From assembly GCF_024802625.1 (NCBI RefSeq), contig NZ_CP103371.1:558001-622000 (forward strand): DNA of 64,000 bases, written 5' to 3'. The notes beneath the pieces were generated by a model that was not told the origin of the DNA, did no database searches, and saw only the letters and a program-made list of their open reading frames with translations. The stretch's first letter is position 1; each line of letters begins with the position of its first letter. Below, piece by piece: positions 53,713-63,067 of this stretch. The position numbers and the translations under genes are program-made. The stretch is from Massilia sp. H6 (GTDB taxonomy: Bacteria; Pseudomonadota; Gammaproteobacteria; Burkholderiales; Burkholderiaceae_D).

Positions 53713-55516
53713 GCGGCTTGCCGCGCGCAATCACCTCGCGGCAGTCGCCGCGCATGGTGGCGTCGTCGTAATCGGTCCAGCCATAGCTGTCGACGTAGCG
53801 CTTGTGGCGCGTGAGTGCCGGGCTCACGAAGCTCCATGCCAGGCGTTCTCCCGGGTAGCGGATGTCGGCCATGTCGAGCGCGGTATGAAACATGTTCTCG
53901 GTCGAGAGCCTGGCCTTGCGGTGGCGCTGCAGCTGCGCCACCTTGGCCGGGAAGCGGTCGGCATAGGCATCCGAATACCAGACAAAGGCCGGGATGTGGA
54001 ATTCGTACTGCGTGTTATGCCCGTGGAAAGCGATCCTGCACGACTTGTCGTACAGCGTCTGGCCATGGTCGGCCACGTACATCAGCGACGACGGCACGCT
54101 CGACTCCTTGAGCATTCCAATCACGCTCGACAGGAACCAGTCGGTGTACAGGATCGCACTGTCATAGCTGTTGTTGATCTGCGGCTCGAGGCGGTCGTCG
54201 GTATAGTCGGGTTTGGCGATCGCGGAGAGCGAAGGCTGCCAGCGGTCGAATTGCTTCGGATAGCGGTGCGCATAGTTCCAGTGGCTGCCCAGCGTGTGCA
54301 GCACCACCAGCACTTTTTGCGACGGATCGGCGATCGCGCGCTGTAGCGGGGCCAGCAGCACCTCGTCGTGGTTCGAGGCGCCAGAAAAACTGCCCAGGTT
54401 CAGGAACTGGACATCGTCGGCTTCCTTGGCGAACACCGACACCGGCGTGTCGAACTTGCCGAACGAGACCTGGTTCGAGATCCAGAAGGTCTTGAAGCCG
54501 GCTTCGCGAAAGGCCGAGAGCATCGATTTTTCCGAGAAGCCGTCTTTCAGGCTCTGCATCGCGGGTTTGCGCGAAATGATCACCGGGACCGACAGGCGGG
54601 TCGCCGACACCGGCGTGATCACGTCTTCCAGCATGACGAGATTGGTCTCCTTGGCCAGCAGCGGATTGGTCTGGCGCCCGTAGCCGTTCAGGCTCCAGCG
54701 GTCGAAGCGCGAGGATTCGCCCAGCACCAGCACCACCACCTGCGGACCGTCCGCCCCAGGCTGCTGGTGGGCGCCAAAGCGAAAGGCGGCGCTGCGCCGG
54801 TTCAGCTGCGCCAGGTAGATGCGTTCTTTATAGAAGTCGACGCCGCGCGCACTCATGCCAAAGGGCCAGGAGCGCGAGAAGATGTCCAGGTCGAAGGGCA
54901 GCCGGGCCCAGTGCGGCAGCGCCGGTGGCTGGTCCGCCGATGTCGCGGCCACGCTGGCAGACGCAGACGCAGACGCAGCCGGCGCCTGCGCCACGCCATA
55001 TTTGCCGCCATAGGCCAGCACCGCCGCGCAGGCGCCCAGCGCCGCCAGCACCACCCAGCGCGAGCGGTCGTTCCAGTCGAAGTCGCGGCTGCGCCAGGCC
55101 ACCACCCAGGTCGAGCCAAACCACAGCAGCACTGCCATGATGGCCGCGCCGAGCAGCCAGGCTTTCCCGCCCAGGAATTCGAGCGCCTCGCTGGGGCTGG
55201 TCTCGGCGATGACGCCAAGGTGGTGGGTCGAGATGCCCTGGCCGTAATAGGTAATAAGATAGAGCTCGGTCGGCAGCGCCAAAAAAGCCGGCAGCAGCGC
55301 CCAGTGAAACCAGGCCGGCCGCTTGCACAGCGCCCAGGCGGCGATCCAGGCGAACAGTCCGGCGCCGAACAGATGCCAGGGAGAATCCGGCGCGTCTACC
55401 GGCGTGCCCAGCACGCGGCCGGCGAACGGCATGGCCGACAGCACCGCATAGCTCAGCAGCAGATAAAGGTTGGCAGGGCGCAGCAGCGCAGCGGGCAGCA
55501 GTTGCAGGCGGGACAT
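53699..55516 (-). CDS. Phosphoethanolamine transferase-like sulfatase-fold membrane protein
   Basis: 605 aa from ATG 55516 (the longer frame upstream is arginine/proline-rich and unlike the family). Five membrane segments occupy about residues 10-185, then an Ala/Ser repeat linker, then a periplasmic sulfatase-type domain. The nucleophile region is VLGESSRFDRWSLNGYGRQ (Ser268), where EptA-type enzymes have GET. HTLGSHWNY, VADHGQTLY and FHGHNTQYEFHIP follow as metal-binding and substrate motifs. Members decorate lipid A or other glycans with phosphoethanolamine; the target here is unknown. Confidence 0.85.
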   Translation of the reverse strand: MSRLQLLPAALLRPANLYLLLSYAVLSAMPFAGRVLGTPVDAPDSPWHLFGAGLFAWIAAWALCKRPAWFHWALLPAFLALPTELYLITYYGQGISTHHLGVIAETSPSEALEFLGGKAWLLGAAIMAVLLWFGSTWVVAWRSRDFDWNDRSRWVVLAALGACAAVLAYGGKYGVAQAPAASASASASVAATSADQPPALPHWARLPFDLDIFSRSWPFGMSARGVDFYKERIYLAQLNRRSAAFRFGAHQQPGADGPQVVVLVLGESSRFDRWSLNGYGRQTNPLLAKETNLVMLEDVITPVSATRLSVPVIISRKPAMQSLKDGFSEKSMLSAFREAGFKTFWISNQVSFGKFDTPVSVFAKEADDVQFLNLGSFSGASNHDEVLLAPLQRAIADPSQKVLVVLHTLGSHWNYAHRYPKQFDRWQPSLSAIAKPDYTDDRLEPQINNSYDSAILYTDWFLSSVIGMLKESSVPSSLMYVADHGQTLYDKSCRIAFHGHNTQYEFHIPAFVWYSDAYADRFPAKVAQLQRHRKARLSTENMFHTALDMADIRYPGERLAWSFVSPALTRHKRYVDSYGWTDYDDATMRGDCREVIARGKPLKRY

Positions 55517-55703
55517 TGAATTTGCGGCTAGAAAAGCGACTATTATGCGCACTTTAGCGGCAACCGTCTTTATCGGCAGAAATGTAAGCCGCTGCCAGCC
55601 CGGCCCGGGCAGCGCCAGCCGAAATTTGTAGCAGGCTGGCCACATTCGACCCGGCAAACCGGCGTGCGCCGGCCCGCATCGGCCCGCCAAGCCAGCAAAG
55701 CGG

Positions 55704-55732
55704 TTGACCGCTTGCCCTATCCGGCCTATACT
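55704..55732 (+). promoter_or_regulatory. str operon promoter
   Basis: TTGACC (55704-55709) and TATACT (55727-55732) with a 17-bp spacer, close to the sigma-70 consensus. Transcription would start near 55739 and give a leader of about 157 nt before rpsL. Confidence 0.75.
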
Positions 55733-55819
55733 CGTGAGTTCTCGAATTTATTCTGCACATCGTATACGCATTCGCAGCCGCTCCTTCGGTGAGTGGCTTT
55801 CGTCGCCTGCGCTGTAAAA

Positions 55820-55861
55820 GGACTCGGGACTAGGTTTCAGTCCCCGGACACATGGTCCGGG
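55820..55861 (+). promoter_or_regulatory. Two adjoining hairpins in the rpsL leader
   Basis: GGACT (55820-55824) can pair with AGTCC (55839-55843), and CCCGGAC (55843-55849) with GTCCGGG (55855-55861) around ACATG. The second stem is perfect and 34 bases before the rpsL ATG. The shared base means they compete slightly. They may regulate or stabilise the leader. Confidence 0.5.
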
Positions 55862-55895
55862 TCATCAACTGTAGTACTTTGTTGGATTAGGAACG

Positions 55896-56279
55896 ATGCC
55901 AACCATCAATCAACTGATTCGCAAGCCGCGCGTTGCCGCGGTTGTGAAGAGCAAGTCGCCGGCACTGGAAAACTGCCCGCAAAAGCGCGGTGTCTGCACC
56001 CGTGTGTACACCACGACTCCAAAGAAGCCGAACTCGGCTCTGCGTAAAGTCGCCAAAGTTCGCCTGACCAACGGTTTCGAAGTCATTTCGTACATCGGCG
56101 GTGAAGGCCACAACCTGCAAGAGCACAGTGTTGTCCTGCTGCGCGGCGGTCGTGTCAAGGATTTGCCGGGTGTGCGTTACCACATGGTTCGCGGTGCACT
56201 GGATACCCAGGGCGTCAAAGACCGTAAGCAGGCTCGCTCGAAGTACGGCGCCAAGCGTGCCAAGGCTACGAAGAAGTAA
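55896..56279 (+). CDS. rpsL: 30S ribosomal protein S12
   Basis: 127 aa, full length. It opens [12 protein letters not shown] and keeps [13 protein letters not shown] and [13 protein letters not shown], the two loops at the decoding centre where streptomycin-resistance changes occur; both look wild type. It helps keep decoding accurate in the 30S subunit. It is the first gene of the str operon, about 157 nt after the promoter. An AGGA site precedes the ATG. Confidence 0.98.
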   Translation: MPTINQLIRKPRVAAVVKSKSPALENCPQKRGVCTRVYTTTPKKPNSALRKVAKVRLTNGFEVISYIGGEGHNLQEHSVVLLRGGRVKDLPGVRYHMVRGALDTQGVKDRKQARSKYGAKRAKATKK

Positions 56280-56340
56280 TAGCGGAGCTGCAATACGCGG
56301 TCTCGTTACATCGAGGTCATCTATAAAAGTTAAGTTGAGC

Positions 56341-56402
56341 CGGCCGTCAGGCCGAGTAAGTGAGTGGTCATGATGGCCCTCGCGAGTGCTCTCAAGGCAC
56401 TC
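56341..56402 (+). promoter_or_regulatory. Hairpins in the rpsL-rpsG spacer
   Basis: CGGCC/GGCCG (56341-56354) and GAGTGC/GCACTC (56384-56402) form stems in the 145-bp spacer. In E. coli S7 represses the operon by binding this spacer, so a similar target may exist here; that is an inference from position. Confidence 0.4.
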
Positions 56403-56424
56403 AACTGAAGATAAAGGAATTGAA

Positions 56425-56895
56425 ATGCCACGTCGTCGTGAAGTACCCAAGCGCGAGATCCTGCCAGATCCAAAATTCGGCAACACCGATGTCGCCAAGT
56501 TCGTCAACGTTCTGATGCTGTCCGGCAAGAAGTCGGTCGCTGAAAACATCATCTACGGTGCGTTTGAATACATCCAGACCAAATCGGGCAAGGACCCGCT
56601 GGAAGTGTTCATGGCCGCGATCACGAACGCCAAGCCGATGGTCGAAGTCAAGTCGCGCCGTGTCGGCGGTGCCAACTACCAGGTGCCAGTGGAAGTTCGT
56701 CCGGTTCGTCGTATGGCGCTGTCCATGCGTTGGTTGCGCGAAGCCGCAAACAAGCGCAGCGAAAAATCCATGCCACAACGTCTCGGCGGTGAGCTGATGG
56801 AAGCGGCTGAAATGCGCGGCGGCGCCATGAAGCGTCGCGATGAAGTTCACCGTATGGCTGAAGCGAACAAGGCGTTCTCGCACTTCCGCTTCTAA
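56425..56895 (+). CDS. rpsG: 30S ribosomal protein S7
   Basis: 156 aa from ATG 56425 with AAAGGA upstream. It begins [19 protein letters not shown] and ends NKAFSHFRF, matching bacterial S7 in length and sequence. S7 starts assembly of the 30S head by binding the 3-prime domain of 16S rRNA and in E. coli represses its own operon. It is the second gene of the str operon. Confidence 0.98.
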   Translation: MPRRREVPKREILPDPKFGNTDVAKFVNVLMLSGKKSVAENIIYGAFEYIQTKSGKDPLEVFMAAITNAKPMVEVKSRRVGGANYQVPVEVRPVRRMALSMRWLREAANKRSEKSMPQRLGGELMEAAEMRGGAMKRRDEVHRMAEANKAFSHFRF

Positions 56896-56949
56896 GCAAT
56901 TGGCCAGACCCTTTCTGGGGCGCGGCCGTGCAGTATCTGTTGTTCAGGC

Positions 56950-56986
56950 CGGGCACATTTTGACTCCAAGATGCCGCCCGGTTTTG
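56950..56986 (+). terminator. Attenuator-like hairpin between rpsG and fusA
   Basis: CCGGGC (56950-56955) pairs with GCCCGG (56977-56982), and CATTTTG (56957-56963) with CAAGATG (56968-56974) inside, one wobble pair. TTTT follows at 56983-56986. It looks like an intrinsic terminator, placed within the operon, so partial readthrough is expected. Confidence 0.5.
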
Positions 56987-57011
56987 TCCATTCAAAGATT
57001 TAGGAAAAATT

Positions 57012-59117
57012 ATGGCACGCAAGACCCCCATTGAGCGCTACCGCAACATCGGTATTTCCGCTCACATCGATGCTGGTAAAACCACCACCACCGAACGCGT
57101 CCTGTTCTACACCGGCGTGAACCACAAGATCGGCGAAGTGCACGACGGCGCCGCGACCATGGACTGGATGGAGCAGGAGCAGGAACGCGGCATTACCATT
57201 ACCTCGGCAGCGACGACCTGCTTCTGGAAGGGTATGGCCAACAATTTCGAGCCGCACCACATCAACATCATCGACACCCCGGGCCACGTCGACTTCACCA
57301 TTGAAGTCGAACGCTCGATGCGCGTGCTCGACGGCGCCTGCATGGTTTACTGCGCAGTCGGCGGCGTGCAGCCACAGTCGGAAACCGTGTGGCGCCAGGC
57401 TAACAAGTACAAAGTGCCACGTCTGGCCTTCGTCAACAAGATGGACCGTACCGGTGCCAACTTCTTCAAGGTCTACGATCAGATGCGCGCTCGCCTGAAG
57501 GCGAACCCGATTCCGCTGCAGATCCCGATCGGCGCTGAAGAGAACTTCCTGGGCGTGGTCGACCTCGTCAAGATGAAGGCTATCTTCTGGGACGACGCGT
57601 CGCAGGGCATGAAGTTCGACTACCGCGACATCCCGGCAGAACTGGTTGATCAAGCCAACGAATGGCGCGAGAAGCTGGTCGAAACCGCCGCTGAAGCGTC
57701 GGAAGAGCTGATGAACAAGTACCTGGACGAAGGCGACCTGACCGAAGCAGAGATCAAGGCCGCCCTGCGCCAGCGCACCATTGCGTCGGAAATCGTCCCG
57801 ATGATGTGCGGTACCGCGTTCAAGAACAAGGGCGTGCAAGCCATGCTCGACGGCGTGATCGAATACCTGCCATCGCCGATCGACATTCCACCAGTCGGTG
57901 GTACGGACGAAGACGACCAGCCTGTCACCCGCCGCGCAGCCGACGACGAGAAATTCTCGGCGCTGGCATTCAAGATCATGACCGACCCGTTCGTCGGCCA
58001 GCTGATCTTCTTCCGCGTCTATTCGGGCATGATCAAGTCGGGCGACACCGTCTACAACCCGATCAAGAACAAGAAAGAGCGTCTCGGCCGTATTCTGCAG
58101 ATGCACGCCAACCAGCGCGAAGAAATCAAGGAAGTCCACGCCGGCGACATCGCCGCTGCGGTCGGCCTGAAAGAAGCGACCACAGGCGAAACCCTGTGCG
58201 ATCCTTCGTCGATCATCACCCTGGAAAAGATGGTCTTCCCTGAGCCGGTCATTCAGCAGGCCGTCGAGCCGAAGACCAAGGCTGACCAGGAAAAAATGGG
58301 CCTGGCGCTGAACCGCCTGGCACAAGAAGATCCGTCGTTCCGCGTGCGTACCGATGAAGAATCGGGCCAGACCATCATCGGTGGTATGGGCGAGCTGCAC
58401 CTGGAAATTATCGTCGACCGCATGAAGCGCGAATTCAGCGTTGAAGCTACCGTCGGCAAGCCACAGGTTGCCTACCGCGAAACCATCCGCAAGACGGTCA
58501 CCGATGTCGAAGGCAAGTTCGTCAAGCAGTCGGGCGGCCGCGGCCAGTACGGTCACGCAGTCCTGACCATCGAGCCGCAAGAGCCAGGCAAGGGCTTCGA
58601 GTTCGTCGACGCGATCAAGGGCGGTGTGGTTCCACGCGAATACATCCCTGCAGTCGAAAAAGGTGTGCGCGAAACCCTGACCACCGGCGTGCTGGCTGGT
58701 TACCCGGTCGTTGACGTCAAAGTCACCCTGACCTTCGGTTCGTACCACGACGTCGACTCGAACGAGAACGCGTTCCGCATGGCCGGTTCGATGGCATTCA
58801 AGGAAGGCTGCCGCAAAGCATCGCCAGTCATCCTCGAGCCAATGATGTCGGTTGAAGTGGAAACGCCGGAAGACTACGCCGGTAACGTGATGGGCGACTT
58901 GTCGTCGCGTCGCGGCATGGTGCAGGGCATGGACGAAATCCCAGGCGGCGGCGGCAAGATCATCAAGGCCGAAGTCCCACTGTCGGAAATGTTCGGTTAC
59001 TCGACCTCGCTGCGTTCGGCGACCCAGGGCCGTGCAACCTACACGATGGAATTCAAGCACTATTCGGAAGCTCCGAAGCACGTGATTGACGCCATCGTCA
59101 CCGCAAAATCCAAGTAA
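57012..59117 (+). CDS. fusA: Elongation factor G
   Basis: 701 aa, close to the E. coli 704. The GTP-binding P loop is [12 protein letters not shown] near residue 20, then DTPGHVDF and NKMDRTGA. The five-domain EF-G layout is complete to the C-terminus ([11 protein letters not shown]). It drives translocation and, with RRF, ribosome recycling. AGGAAAAATT precedes the ATG. Third gene of the str operon; codon use is strongly biased, as in highly expressed genes. Confidence 0.98.
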   Translation: MARKTPIERYRNIGISAHIDAGKTTTTERVLFYTGVNHKIGEVHDGAATMDWMEQEQERGITITSAATTCFWKGMANNFEPHHINIIDTPGHVDFTIEVERSMRVLDGACMVYCAVGGVQPQSETVWRQANKYKVPRLAFVNKMDRTGANFFKVYDQMRARLKANPIPLQIPIGAEENFLGVVDLVKMKAIFWDDASQGMKFDYRDIPAELVDQANEWREKLVETAAEASEELMNKYLDEGDLTEAEIKAALRQRTIASEIVPMMCGTAFKNKGVQAMLDGVIEYLPSPIDIPPVGGTDEDDQPVTRRAADDEKFSALAFKIMTDPFVGQLIFFRVYSGMIKSGDTVYNPIKNKKERLGRILQMHANQREEIKEVHAGDIAAAVGLKEATTGETLCDPSSIITLEKMVFPEPVIQQAVEPKTKADQEKMGLALNRLAQEDPSFRVRTDEESGQTIIGGMGELHLEIIVDRMKREFSVEATVGKPQVAYRETIRKTVTDVEGKFVKQSGGRGQYGHAVLTIEPQEPGKGFEFVDAIKGGVVPREYIPAVEKGVRETLTTGVLAGYPVVDVKVTLTFGSYHDVDSNENAFRMAGSMAFKEGCRKASPVILEPMMSVEVETPEDYAGNVMGDLSSRRGMVQGMDEIPGGGGKIIKAEVPLSEMFGYSTSLRSATQGRATYTMEFKHYSEAPKHVIDAIVTAKSK

Positions 59118-59194
59118 TGCCTCAGGGGGCAGGGCGCACAGGCCTGCCCCTTCAAAAATAAAGTAAAACAGTTCATTTAAAGGAAGATCGAAAA

Positions 59195-60385
59195 ATGGCA
59201 AAAGGTAAATTCGAACGGACCAAGCCGCACGTCAACGTCGGCACCATCGGTCACGTTGACCACGGCAAGACCACCCTGACCGCAGCAATCGCTACCGTCC
59301 TGTCGAAGAAATTCGGCGGCGAAGCAAAAGCCTACGACCAGATCGATGCAGCGCCGGAAGAAAAAGCACGCGGCATCACCATCAACACCGCACACGTCGA
59401 GTACGAGACCGAGAACCGTCACTACGCACACGTTGACTGCCCAGGCCACGCCGACTACATCAAGAACATGATTACCGGTGCCGCGCAGATGGACGGCGCG
59501 ATCCTGGTGTGCTCGGCCGCTGACGGCCCAATGCCACAGACCCGCGAGCACATCCTGCTGGCGCGTCAGGTTGGTGTTCCATACATCATCGTGTTCCTGA
59601 ACAAGTGCGACCTGGTCGACGACGCAGAACTGCTGGAACTGGTCGAAATGGAAGTGCGTGAGCTTCTGTCGAAGTACGAGTTCCCAGGCGACGACCTGCC
59701 AATCATCAAGGGTTCGGCACGTATGGCCCTCGAAGGCAAGCCGGGCGAAATGGGCGAAGACTGCATCATCGCTCTGGCCCATGCACTCGACACCTACATC
59801 CCAACGCCAGAGCGCGCTGTTGACGGCGCCTTCCTGATGCCAGTCGAAGACGTGTTCTCGATCTCGGGTCGCGGTACCGTTGTTACCGGTCGCGTCGAGC
59901 GCGGTATCATCAAGGTCGGCGAAGAAATCGAAATCGTCGGTATCGTCGACACCGTCAAGACCATCTGCACCGGCGTGGAAATGTTCCGCAAGCTGCTGGA
60001 CCAGGGTCAAGCTGGCGACAACGTCGGCCTGCTGCTGCGCGGCACCAAGCGTGAAGATGTCCAGCGTGGTCAGGTCCTGGCCAAGCCAGGTTCGATCAAG
60101 CCGCACAACCACTTCACCGGCGAGATCTACGTTCTGTCGAAAGATGAAGGCGGCCGTCACACCCCGTTCTTCAACAACTACCGTCCGCAGTTCTATTTCC
60201 GTACCACCGACGTGACCGGCTCGATCGAGCTGCCAGCGGACAAGGAAATGGTCATGCCAGGCGATAACGTGTCGATCACCGTCAAGCTGATCAACCCGAT
60301 CGCGATGGAAGAAGGTCTGCGCTTCGCTATCCGCGAAGGCGGCCGTACCGTCGGCGCCGGCGTGGTTGCCAAGATCCTGGCCTAA
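59195..60385 (+). CDS. tuf: Elongation factor Tu
   Basis: 396 aa. Starts [19 protein letters not shown], with P loop [19 protein letters not shown] and NKCDLVDD, and ends [13 protein letters not shown]. It carries aminoacyl-tRNA to the ribosome. A good AGGAAG site is present. Fourth gene of the operon, 77 bp after fusA. Many Betaproteobacteria have a second tuf gene elsewhere; it is not in this window. Confidence 0.98.
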   Translation: MAKGKFERTKPHVNVGTIGHVDHGKTTLTAAIATVLSKKFGGEAKAYDQIDAAPEEKARGITINTAHVEYETENRHYAHVDCPGHADYIKNMITGAAQMDGAILVCSAADGPMPQTREHILLARQVGVPYIIVFLNKCDLVDDAELLELVEMEVRELLSKYEFPGDDLPIIKGSARMALEGKPGEMGEDCIIALAHALDTYIPTPERAVDGAFLMPVEDVFSISGRGTVVTGRVERGIIKVGEEIEIVGIVDTVKTICTGVEMFRKLLDQGQAGDNVGLLLRGTKREDVQRGQVLAKPGSIKPHNHFTGEIYVLSKDEGGRHTPFFNNYRPQFYFRTTDVTGSIELPADKEMVMPGDNVSITVKLINPIAMEEGLRFAIREGGRTVGAGVVAKILA

Positions 60386-60402
60386 GTTCGCTTAGCCGGA
60401 TC

Positions 60403-60427
60403 GCCCGGGTGGCTCTGTCACCCGGGC
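60403..60427 (+). repeat. Hairpin directly after tuf
   Basis: GCCCGGGTG (60403-60411) pairs perfectly with CACCCGGGC (60419-60427) around a 7-base loop, 17 bases after the tuf stop. The strong stem could protect the tuf end of the mRNA or cause partial termination; no T run follows. Confidence 0.5.
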
Positions 60428-60433
60428 ACCACA

Positions 60434-60465
60434 GATGGGGACAGACTTTTGGTCTTGTCCCCATC
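60434..60465. repeat. GGGGACAGAC-type palindrome (REP-like)
   Basis: GATGGGGACAGAC (60434-60446) pairs with GTCTTGTCCCCATC (60452-60465), with one bulged base. The GGGGACAGAC core recalls short palindromic repeats scattered in many proteobacterial genomes. Here it separates tuf from rpsJ. Confidence 0.5.
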
Positions 60466-60569
60466 TTCATGAGGGGGAAGAGTGATACAATCCCGCCTCT
60501 TGTGCAGCACAGAAGCACCTTACACACATTGCCGGCTTCGAGCCGGAACGTTCTTTAAAAGGAAACAGC

Positions 60570-60884
60570 ATGTCCGCTAACCAGAAAATCCGTATCCGCC
60601 TGAAGGCTTTCGACTACAAGCTGATCGACCAGTCCGCACTGGAAATCGTCGAAACCGCCAAGCGCACCGGCGCCGTGGTCAAGGGCCCAGTCCCACTGCC
60701 AACCCGTATCCAGCGTTTCGACATCCTGCGTTCGCCGCACGTCAACAAGACCTCGCGCGACCAGTTCGAAATCCGTACGCACCAGCGCCTGATGGACATC
60801 GTTGATCCTACCGACAAGACTGTCGACGCACTGATGAAGCTCGACCTGCCAGCTGGCGTCGACGTCGAAATCAAGCTGCAATAA
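60570..60884 (+). CDS. rpsJ: 30S ribosomal protein S10
   Basis: 104 aa, starting [20 protein letters not shown] and ending [12 protein letters not shown]; complete S10, part of the 30S head and a partner of NusB in antitermination. AAAGGAAA precedes the ATG. It lies 184 bp after tuf, with two hairpins and a TGATACAAT -10-like box (TACAAT at 60486-60491) between, so it may have its own promoter. Normally rplC follows; here a terminator and unrelated genes follow. Confidence 0.97.
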   Translation: MSANQKIRIRLKAFDYKLIDQSALEIVETAKRTGAVVKGPVPLPTRIQRFDILRSPHVNKTSRDQFEIRTHQRLMDIVDPTDKTVDALMKLDLPAGVDVEIKLQ

Positions 60885-60923
60885 TTGGATGTTCGCCGGC
60901 GCAGCAATGCGCCGCGAAGCAGG

Positions 60924-60958
60924 GGCCGGGAAGTTCGCGAGAACTCCCGGCCTTTGTC
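60924..60958 (+). terminator. Terminator after rpsJ
   Basis: GGCCGGG and AGTTC (60924-60936, one bulged A) pair with GAACT and CCCGGCC (60941-60952) across a GCGA loop; TTTGTCGTTT follows. A 12-bp stem with a T-rich tail, 39 bases after the rpsJ stop, ends the str transcript. Confidence 0.75.
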
Positions 60959-61120
60959 GTTTACCGCGCACCTTTGCGCGATCGACCGGCGACAGGCTGG
61001 AGTCGGACTGCCATTTTTTTGCCAACTGTAAAAATTTTTCGATTTACCGCTGGCGCATTGCCACGCACCCTTCCCAGCTTTAGCATGTCTTCATTGAACA
61101 TTGCAGCGTAGCGAGGAAGG

Positions 61121-61750
61121 ATGCTCCCGACCGAAGGCATGGGCACACTAGCGACTCATCTGCGCCCGATCGGCCTGGCGCCGCCAAACGGGGGGGGACT
61201 GCGCAGCCGGATCGGACCGGGTGCGCTGATTGTCCTGGTCCATATCGCCGTGACCATCGCGCTGATCCGCTATGCCGGCACGCCGTCGGTGCGGGACAAT
61301 CCGGCGAGCACGGTCGAGATCGTGTCGACCATCATCCCCATCATGGCCACGCCCCTGGCGCAGGCGGTGGTCGCACATGCGCCCGCATCCTCGCTGCGCC
61401 CTCGGCGCGCGGCAGCGCACCGGGTCAGGCCTGCACCGCCCGCGCCCGTGCCCATCCCTGCCAGCCGCGCACCCGAGGCGCCCTCGCCAGTATCCGAGGG
61501 CCAGCCGGCGCCACCACAAAACTTTGACATGGAAGGCTGGCGCAACGCGGCGCGCCAGCTCGAGAGCGAGCGGGTACCGACGGCCCGGCAGCACCTGCGC
61601 GAAGCTGACGACAGCACACTGGCGCGCGACATCAAGAAGGCGAATCGTCCAAACTGCCAGAGCGCCTACGCGGGCGGCAAGAAGGCCAATTTGCTGGTAC
61701 TGATTCCACTTGCCATCGATACCGTCACCGGCAAGGGTTGCAAGTGGTAG
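61121..61750 (+). CDS. Small single-pass membrane protein with proline-rich stretch
   Basis: 209 aa. One membrane segment near residues 33-50 (GALIVLVHIAVTIALIRYAG), then a Pro/Ala/Arg-rich region (about 88-135) and a short C-terminal domain with two cysteines (ANRPNCQSAYAGG and TGKGCKW). The plan of a membrane anchor plus proline-rich spacer recalls TonB-type energy transducers, but the TonB C-terminal domain is not recognisable. GAGGAAGG stands next to the ATG. I do not know its function. It is on its own between the rpsJ terminator and the converging TerD-type gene. Confidence 0.6.
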   Translation: MLPTEGMGTLATHLRPIGLAPPNGGGLRSRIGPGALIVLVHIAVTIALIRYAGTPSVRDNPASTVEIVSTIIPIMATPLAQAVVAHAPASSLRPRRAAAHRVRPAPPAPVPIPASRAPEAPSPVSEGQPAPPQNFDMEGWRNAARQLESERVPTARQHLREADDSTLARDIKKANRPNCQSAYAGGKKANLLVLIPLAIDTVTGKGCKW

Positions 61751-61804
61751 GGTGCGACCGGGGCGCCCTGCGGCGCTCACGGATTGACCGGCAACGCAGG
61801 CTGC

Positions 61805-63067
61805 TTAGCCTTTCGAGCCGGTCTTCCAGCGCAAGCCGAAGCCGAAATGGCGGTCCATCAGTTCGTGCGCGCTGGTGCCGCCCGACTGCTGGAAGTATTC
61901 GGCCAGCTTGGTCACCTGCAGGCTGCCGCCGCGGTTCTCGATCAGGGCGATCGCGCACATCATCTGGTTGCCGCCGCCGTCGAGCCGCACTTCGATGGGG
62001 GCCTGGTCGGCCGCGGCAATCGTGACCAGGGCATCGGTTGCGGCCCAATTCGGCACGCCTTCGTAGATGAACGAGAAGATCAGCGCGCGCCGGATCTGGT
62101 CGAAACGCTCGCCGTTGATGTACAGGTTTTCGCCGCCGCTGACCGCGCCGGTGCGGTCATCTGCATCGAGCTTGATGAAGGGCTCGCGCTCGAGCTCACC
62201 CCAGGAATTACCGAGCGCCTGCACCAGCCCGCGCCGGCCGTCGGCCAGTTCGTACATGCAGCCGAGGTCCAGGTCGATGCCGCCGCGACCCTTGCGGCCG
62301 GCGGTGGCGGTGGCGATCAGCTTGTCGAAGAAGCCGGTCTTGGCCGGCGCCGGCGGGGGCGGGGTGGTGGCCGACTGGTTCCAGTTCAGGTTGACGTGAA
62401 TGCGGCCGAAACCCTTGCCCGCACGCTTGTCGAGCGAGACCTTGTCGCCGCGCTTTTCCAGCGTGACCTTCGACAGCGAGACCCTCGGCGCCGCCGGTGC
62501 CGGTGCCGGTGCTGGTGCCGGCGCCGGTGTAGGCGCCGATGCTGGTGCCGCCTTTGGCGCGGCTTCGCTGCCGCCGAAATGCGCCAGCAGCGCCGACAGG
62601 CCGCCACTGAAGCCCTGGCCGACCGCGCCAAAGCGCCAGCTGCCGTCGCGGCGGTACAGCTCGGCCACGATGACAGCCTTTTCGTCGCCAAAGTCCTGGC
62701 CCGACCACGGGAAGCGCACCGCGCTGCCCAGGCTCAGCGAGCAGGCGCCGAGTGCGCGCATGCTCTGGGCGCCGTCGATGGCGGCCACGAACACCAGCTT
62801 GGCGATCGACGCCGGCAGTTTGTCGAGGTCGATCGCGAAGCGGGCCGGCCCGGCCGCCTGCTCCAGCCGTACCGCGCCCTCGGGGCTGGCCAGCTGGTTG
62901 TAGAACACCATGTAACGGTCGTCCGAGAGCTTGTCGGAGGCGTCCAGCCCGAAGCAGGACACGTCGACCGACATGCCCGGCGACTGGAGGTCGACGTCGA
63001 CCTTGAATGCGCTGCCGCAGCCGAGATCGGCCAACTTGCCTTTTTGCCCGCGTGCGAACTGGTTCAT
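61805..63067 (-). CDS. TerD/TerA family stress protein, two domains
   Basis: 420 aa from ATG 63067, which has AAGGAG upstream; a longer frame upstream is arginine-rich and lies in the CitE-like gene. Residues about 1-180 form a TerD domain (VDVSCFGLDASDKLSDDRYMV, GDEKAVIVAELYRRDGSWRF). An Ala/Pro repeat linker (about 185-205) leads to a second TerD-like part (IDLDLGCMYELADG, GENLYINGERFDQIRRALIF), as in TerA. TerD domains bind calcium and act in tellurite and stress responses. The ATG overlaps the stop of the CitE-like gene (ATGA), so both are made together. Confidence 0.85.
   Translation of the reverse strand: MNQFARGQKGKLADLGCGSAFKVDVDLQSPGMSVDVSCFGLDASDKLSDDRYMVFYNQLASPEGAVRLEQAAGPARFAIDLDKLPASIAKLVFVAAIDGAQSMRALGACSLSLGSAVRFPWSGQDFGDEKAVIVAELYRRDGSWRFGAVGQGFSGGLSALLAHFGGSEAAPKAAPASAPTPAPAPAPAPAPAAPRVSLSKVTLEKRGDKVSLDKRAGKGFGRIHVNLNWNQSATTPPPPAPAKTGFFDKLIATATAGRKGRGGIDLDLGCMYELADGRRGLVQALGNSWGELEREPFIKLDADDRTGAVSGGENLYINGERFDQIRRALIFSFIYEGVPNWAATDALVTIAAADQAPIEVRLDGGGNQMMCAIALIENRGGSLQVTKLAEYFQQSGGTSAHELMDRHFGFGLRWKTGSKG

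Noticed and set aside
54950..54985. Tandem GACGCA repeats
   Set aside because: They code an Ala/Ser linker in the phosphoethanolamine-transferase-like protein and are a local coding repeat, not a CRISPR or mobile element.
57000..59201. 733-codon frame opposite fusA
   Set aside because: fusA is certain; the antisense frame follows from its codon use.
62490..62550. Tandem GGTGCC-type repeats
   Set aside because: They code the Ala/Pro linker between the two TerD-like domains.
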